Below, piece after piece: positions 59,682-64,000 of a stretch of DNA of 64,000 nt. The position numbers and the translations under genes are program-made. Under the pieces are notes generated by a model. That model saw only the letters and a program-made list of their open reading frames with translations, searched no databases and had not been told where the DNA came from. Origin of the DNA: DATMAM01 sp035559995 (lineage in GTDB: Bacteria > Desulfobacterota > Binatia > UBA9968); contig DATMAM010000036.1 in the NCBI GenBank assembly GCA_035559995.1, positions 1-64,000 of the forward strand. Direction: 5' to 3'. Position 1 is the stretch's first letter. Each line of letters opens with the position of its first letter.

Positions 59682-62600
59682 TCAAAGCGAAAGCTTGTAC
59701 TGGAGATCGCCGCCCGCCAGCTCGACGTCAACCGCCTCGCCGATCCGAAGAAAGATCAGCCTGAAACTCTTTGGCCTCTTTCCCAGGCATCTGCGCGCCG
59801 CTTCCGAGTAGATGCGCGCCTGGTGATGGTACTCGCGCGCCTGGCGCAGGGCGGTTTCCTTTTTCACCCGGTCCGTCTTGTAATCCGCCAGATAGACTTC
59901 GCCGCCCTGTTCGTAAATCAGGTCGATCACCCCTTCCATGATTTGGCCTTCCCAGGGCATCACGAAAGGCGCCTCGCGCGCGACGATGCGCGCGGCGCAG
60001 AGGTCCTTGTAGATTCGTGAGGAGAAAAACTCGGCAAAGATCTCCTTGAGCTCCGCTAGAATCGCCTCCCGGTTCGCGCCAGGCTCGCCGTCGGGAAAGC
60101 GCCCGACGAACTCGGCGAGCCGGGCGTCGAGCGCCGGCGCGGGGAAAGAGAAATCCCACGCCTGCAAAAAGCGATGCGCCAAGCTGCCGATGATGAGCCC
60201 GCGGTCCGAGGGGGGCGCGGGCGCTTGGGCGGCGAAGCTTTCCGCCAGTTCGCGCTCTTCGAGTTTAAGCGCGCTCGGGCTGGTAAACAGGCGGCGGTCC
60301 AAGGCCCGAGCGTAAGCTTCTCTCCGTTTCCGCCACAGACGCGCGTAATGGTCCCAATCGGTCGCCGGCGGGCCGGCGGCGGCGCGGCCGGTGGTTCTGC
60401 GCGGCGGCGCAAGCGCGGCGCTGGCGATTTGCCGCTCGATCCGGCCGCTGCCGACGGCGAGCGGAAGCGCGCTCTCTGCGGAAAGCGGCTCGCCGGCGGC
60501 CTCCTCCAGCATGCGCAGGAACGCGCCGCTGGGTTTTTGTTTTTCCGGGCCGCACGAGAGCGCGAGATGCTCGCGGGCGCGCGTCATCGCGACGTAGAAA
60601 ACCCTTTTTTGCTCCTCCAGAGAGCGCGCGCGATTTTTCTCGGCGAGATAGACCCCGGACAGGTTCCAGCGATCGCCGATCTTGATGCCGATCAAGTTCG
60701 AAGACCAATCGTGTTGCACGGTGACGGGGGGCTCCCGGGTCTCGATCGGGGAATGGCAGCCCGGCAGGACGACGATCGGGAACTCCAGGCCTTTGGCCTT
60801 GTGGACGCTCAGAACGCGAACCGCGTCGACGCCTTCTTCCGCCAGCGGGCTTTCGCCTTCCTCCCTCAGATCCAGGACGGCGCGATAGAGGCGCGCGGTC
60901 ACCTCGCGCAGGCTCGCGGCGCCCTCGCCCGCCAGGCGCGCGGCGAGCAGCCGGACCTTCTCCAGGTTGGCGACCGCCTGCGCGCCGCGAAAGGAACGCG
61001 CCGCTAAAATCTCGATGGGGATGCGGGAAAAGATCAGGCTCACCGCCTCGCCGACGGGAAGCGCGCGCGCTTCGGCGTGGAGCGCTTGCAGCGTCGCGTA
61101 CAGCTCCTTGAGGGACGGCTGCAAGCCCGGCGCGATCTTGCGGTAGTCGAGGAGGTTTGCGGCGTGAAGATCGTAGATCTCGGGGTCGGTCAGCCCGCCG
61201 ACCGCCGAGCGGAGAACCGCGACGAGCGCGGCGCGATCGTAAGGGTCTGCAACGGCGCGAAGAAGATTGACCGCATCGACAACCTCCTGCGTGGCGTAAA
61301 AATGCCTCTCGCCCTCGACCACGTAGGGGATGCCGCGCCTCCTCAACGGCTCGAGGTACAGGTGAATGTCGGTGAGCTTCCGGAAGAGAAAAGCGACGTC
61401 CTTGGCCCGCGCCAGGACCGGCTCTCCGTGCCGGTCGAGAATCGTGGCTTTGCCAATGACTTCCTCGTCGAGCCAGCGCGCCAGATCTTCGGCCTCGAGC
61501 CGGCGCGCCAGATCCGCGTTCGCGGGTTCGCGAACGTCGACTCTGCGCAGGACCACTTTGCGAAAAGACGCTCCGGATGCGGGCCCTGGGTCGTTTTCGG
61601 CGGGATGGATTTCGACATACGGCGGCTGCAGGCCCGGCCGCGCGACCATCAGCTTGCCGAACACGCCGTTTACGACGTCGAGGATGCCGCGATGGCTTCG
61701 AAAGTTCGTTTTCAGCTGATACTCGACGCCATCCTGGCGCGCGATGATTTGTTGCACGACGTGCAGATAAGCCTCGATGTCGGCGCGGCGAAACGCGTAA
61801 ATCGATTGCTTGGGATCGCCGACGATAAAAAGTTTGCCGCGCGCCAGTTTTACGTTCCGCCACGAGCGCGCGTTTTGCCCGAGCCGTTCGCCGAGATAGA
61901 GCAGGATCTCGTACTGGATGGGATCGGTGTCCTGAAACTCGTCGATCAGGATCGCTTTGAATTGCCGCTTGAGCTCTTCGCGAACCGCTGGGTGATCGCG
62001 CACCAGGTCGCGCGCCCGCGCCAGCAGCCCGTCAAAAGAGACAAATCCCTGCGCGACCAGCGCCTCGCGGCAGGCCCGGACCAGCGGAACGAGGAGAGCG
62101 GCCGCGCGGCGCACGAGATCGTCGTCGACTTGAAGGAGCCGGCGCGCCGTGCGGATGAGCTCTCTCGCCTGTTCGGTTTCGGACGGGGTCCACCCCTGGA
62201 CCGCGCCGGCGTTCTTGGTCGCCAGGAAGTCTTTTTCCTCGGCCGAGAGGCCGCCGGCGAGCCGCCCGCGGGCGAGAAACTCGCGGATCACCCGGAGCGC
62301 CAGCTCCGCCAACGCGCCGATCTGGCGCGCGTCGCCCGCGTGCTTTTTTAGAAGCTCGCGGGCGGCTCTCTCAAGCCGCGCGAGCCACCGGCCAACGGTC
62401 GCGGGCGTTTCGGCTTCCCGGCCGAGTTGGCCGAGAGCGTCGAGCGGCACGGTTTCCGCGCTCAGCCGGTAAGCCAGCTCGCGCAGCTCCGCGAGCGCGA
62501 TTTTTCTCAAAATCTCTTTCCATGTTTGCTTTTGCGGGCCGAGGCGGGAAAGCTCGCGGTCGAGCCAGAGCGACCATTGCTCCTCGAAAAGCCGCTCGAA

Positions 62601-63098
62601 GCGCGCGCCGTCGTCTTCCGTGAACTGCGGATCCAAGCCGGCCTCGATGGGATAGACTCGAAGCAACATCGCGGCGAAGCTATGGATCGTGCCGATCGCG
62701 CTGCGCTCGATGTTGCGGAGCGCCTCGCGCGCCAGGGTATCGATCTGCTCTTTGGTCCGCCGATAGCGCGCCATGAGGCCTTGAAGCTCGGTCTGGATTT
62801 TGTTCTCCGTTTCGCTTCCGGCCTCGCGGTTCAGGCGCGCGGCTAAAAATCCCTGCAGGCGCTCGCGCAGCCTGAGCTTCATCTCGTCGGCGGCCTTGTT
62901 GGTGAAAGTGAGCGCGACGATTTCGGTGATCTTGAGCGGCTCGGGCGAGCGCACGAGGAGGTGCACGAGACGGTCGACCAGGAGCGTGGTTTTTCCGGTT
63001 CCGGCGCCGGCCGTTACGACGACATTGCGGTCGAAGGTCGTCGCGGCCAGCTCGCGCTCCCGGCTGTCGCCGATCGTTTTCACGATCGTCTGCTTCAT
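59682..63098 (-). CDS. addA: Double-strand-break helicase/nuclease AddA
   Basis: 1138 residues. UvrD/Rep superfamily 1 helicase: Walker A VVTAGAGTGKTTLLVDRLV, VALTFTNKAADEMKLRLRER, Walker B AILIDEFQDTDPIQYEIL, RGKLFIVGDPKQSIYAFRRA, later VDAVRVLSVHKAKGLEFPIV and RVFYVAMTRAREHLALS. The C-terminal PD-(D/E)XK nuclease carries MEGVIDLIYEQ and VYLADYKTDRV. Together with AddB it resects DNA ends for recombination. Its start overlaps the stop of the upstream addB gene by four bases. Confidence 0.94.
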   Translation of the reverse strand: MKQTIVKTIGDSRERELAATTFDRNVVVTAGAGTGKTTLLVDRLVHLLVRSPEPLKITEIVALTFTNKAADEMKLRLRERLQGFLAARLNREAGSETENKIQTELQGLMARYRRTKEQIDTLAREALRNIERSAIGTIHSFAAMLLRVYPIEAGLDPQFTEDDGARFERLFEEQWSLWLDRELSRLGPQKQTWKEILRKIALAELRELAYRLSAETVPLDALGQLGREAETPATVGRWLARLERAARELLKKHAGDARQIGALAELALRVIREFLARGRLAGGLSAEEKDFLATKNAGAVQGWTPSETEQARELIRTARRLLQVDDDLVRRAAALLVPLVRACREALVAQGFVSFDGLLARARDLVRDHPAVREELKRQFKAILIDEFQDTDPIQYEILLYLGERLGQNARSWRNVKLARGKLFIVGDPKQSIYAFRRADIEAYLHVVQQIIARQDGVEYQLKTNFRSHRGILDVVNGVFGKLMVARPGLQPPYVEIHPAENDPGPASGASFRKVVLRRVDVREPANADLARRLEAEDLARWLDEEVIGKATILDRHGEPVLARAKDVAFLFRKLTDIHLYLEPLRRRGIPYVVEGERHFYATQEVVDAVNLLRAVADPYDRAALVAVLRSAVGGLTDPEIYDLHAANLLDYRKIAPGLQPSLKELYATLQALHAEARALPVGEAVSLIFSRIPIEILAARSFRGAQAVANLEKVRLLAARLAGEGAASLREVTARLYRAVLDLREEGESPLAEEGVDAVRVLSVHKAKGLEFPIVVLPGCHSPIETREPPVTVQHDWSSNLIGIKIGDRWNLSGVYLAEKNRARSLEEQKRVFYVAMTRAREHLALSCGPEKQKPSGAFLRMLEEAAGEPLSAESALPLAVGSGRIERQIASAALAPPRRTTGRAAAGPPATDWDHYARLWRKRREAYARALDRRLFTSPSALKLEERELAESFAAQAPAPPSDRGLIIGSLAHRFLQAWDFSFPAPALDARLAEFVGRFPDGEPGANREAILAELKEIFAEFFSSRIYKDLCAARIVAREAPFVMPWEGQIMEGVIDLIYEQGGEVYLADYKTDRVKKETALRQAREYHHQARIYSEAARRCLGKRPKSFRLIFLRIGEAVDVELAGGDLQYKLSL

Positions 63099-64000
63099 GA
63101 CGGCGGGAAAGCCTCGTCTTCGTCGGCGGGCTCGGCGGACCCTTTTTTCCGCGCCAGCTCCCGGTGCGGCTTGGTTCGCGGGTCCGCTTCGGCGCGCCAG
63201 CGAGTCGGCAAATGGTCTTTTCTGCAGATCTCGGAGACCGCGCAGTAGCGGCAGTAAGCTCCCGGCTGGATAAAAAAGAGCCCTGCGGAGATCCCCGCCA
63301 GAAGAAGCGCGAGCGTCTGGCGAATCTGTTTTCCGCTCTCGCCCTCCCAGGCGCCGGCGGGAAATGGAGCGGCGGCGAACGGCCCTTCACGCCAGGAGGG
63401 AGCGAGGAAATAAAACCATGCTTCGATCTCGGGAGCGGGCCGGTTTTCGGCCGCTGCGGCGAGAAACGCTCGGGCCAGAAGGACGTAGATCGGCGGCTGC
63501 AGGCGCTGGCCGCGCGCGGCGGCGACAAGCAGGTCGCTGTCGGCCGGGGCCGGCGCCGCGCCCGTCTTGTACTTGTAGTCGATCACGCGGTAGCGGTTCG
63601 CCGCGACAAAGTCGATGCGATCGAGCTTTCCTTGGATGGGCAAACCGCCGAGAGGCGGCGGCCATTGCGGGTCCAGCCGCGCCGAACATTCCTTTTCGAG
63701 CGCGATCGGGCGAGCCCCTTCGCGCCGGAGGCTGGCGAGATCGCGCTCGACGAAATGCGCGAGCAGCGCCATCAGGTTTTCGCGGAAGATCTCCCACGCC
63801 ACGGCATAGCCGACGGGGTTTTCTCGCTCGTAGTCGGCGAACGTCTCCGCGGCGATCCGCTCCAAGAGCGGCTTGGGATCGACGCGCGATCCGCTCGAGG
63901 AGAAGAAATCGCGCCGCGTGAGCTCCGCGTAAAAGCGGTTCAAAACGGCATGGACGATTTTGCCCGCCTCCGAGGGCGCAAGCGCGGCCTCCGCTTCGGG
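63095..64000 (-). CDS. addB: AddB-type nuclease subunit, partial (N-terminus outside window)
   Basis: 302 codons of the C-terminal part; the frame is open to the window end (PEAEAALAPSEAGKIVHAVL before NRFYAEL), so the protein continues beyond 64000. A PD-(D/E)XK nuclease is visible: His in GKIVHAVLNRFY, GKLDRIDFVA and YRVIDYKYKTGAAP. The cysteines in GAYCRYCAVSEIC fit three ligands of the AddB-type 4Fe-4S staple, the first being expected further upstream. It overlaps addA by ATGA. The helicase-like N-terminal part is not in view, so RecB-like variants cannot be excluded. Confidence 0.85.
   Translation of the reverse strand, partial: PEAEAALAPSEAGKIVHAVLNRFYAELTRRDFFSSSGSRVDPKPLLERIAAETFADYERENPVGYAVAWEIFRENLMALLAHFVERDLASLRREGARPIALEKECSARLDPQWPPPLGGLPIQGKLDRIDFVAANRYRVIDYKYKTGAAPAPADSDLLVAAARGQRLQPPIYVLLARAFLAAAAENRPAPEIEAWFYFLAPSWREGPFAAAPFPAGAWEGESGKQIRQTLALLLAGISAGLFFIQPGAYCRYCAVSEICRKDHLPTRWRAEADPRTKPHRELARKKGSAEPADEDEAFPPS

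Overview
The window is a dense, GC-rich bacterial chromosome segment with no rRNA, tRNA, phage or CRISPR signal. Gene content (archaeal-type bifunctional FBP aldolase/phosphatase, class II ribonucleotide reductase, many CBS and universal-stress proteins, orphan Bug/TctC and NMT1-type binding proteins, sigma-54 promoters) suggests an uncultured soil, sediment or groundwater lineage near the old deltaproteobacteria, for example Binatia/Desulfobacterota_B or Methylomirabilota/Rokubacteria. This placement is inference; no marker gene is present to settle it.

Left part, 1-33.7 kb: a stress, dormancy and energy-limitation island. It holds five CBS-domain genes, four two-domain universal stress proteins and a remnant of another, a BON protein, a DksA/TraR zinc finger, a rubrerythrin-like protein, a BoxB/PaaA-like diiron protein, an HPF-cold-shock fusion, an Hsp20, a class II ribonucleotide reductase, purine-salvage and PRPP genes (decayed adenosine deaminase, hpt, prs, a phosphoribosyltransferase), glutamate dehydrogenase, FBPase and a sugar nucleotidyltransferase. 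Two sigma-54 activators lie inside it: a receiver-less PspF-like protein and an NtrC-like regulator next to a soluble GAF/PAS histidine kinase. At least eight -24/-12 promoter matches (GG-N10-GC; core TGGCAC-N5-TTGC) sit in intergenic gaps, correctly oriented, ahead of the stress genes. The gene set resembles the mycobacterial DosR regulon and the Burkholderia low-oxygen (lxa) locus, but here the control appears to be sigma-54. This is the most interesting system in the window.

Middle part, 33.7-44.6 kb: a leftward run of ten genes for catabolism and uptake. In transcription order these are an ABC-type binding protein, a phthalate-dioxygenase-like Rieske oxygenase, a DapA-family aldolase, an NAD-dependent epimerase, an orphan xanthine-dehydrogenase large subunit, a two-subunit ThDP decarboxylase, a TctC/Bug binding protein, a secreted PLD nuclease and an NMT1/Pht5-like protein.

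Right part, 45-64 kb: type II NADH dehydrogenase, glucose-6-phosphate isomerase, a dienelactone hydrolase, an iron/polyamine-type ABC operon with an inserted M24 peptidase, two tandem alpha/beta hydrolases sharing a near-identical tract, a single-domain response regulator, an aldehyde dehydrogenase, addA, and a partial addB running off the window.

Three copies of a roughly 67-bp palindrome-ended repeat (3.9, 19.2 and 58.0 kb) lie between genes. Damaged or odd genes include adenosine deaminase (internal deletion), hsp20 (two compensating frameshifts), a USP tail fragment, and an HPF gene that appears to start with AUU.
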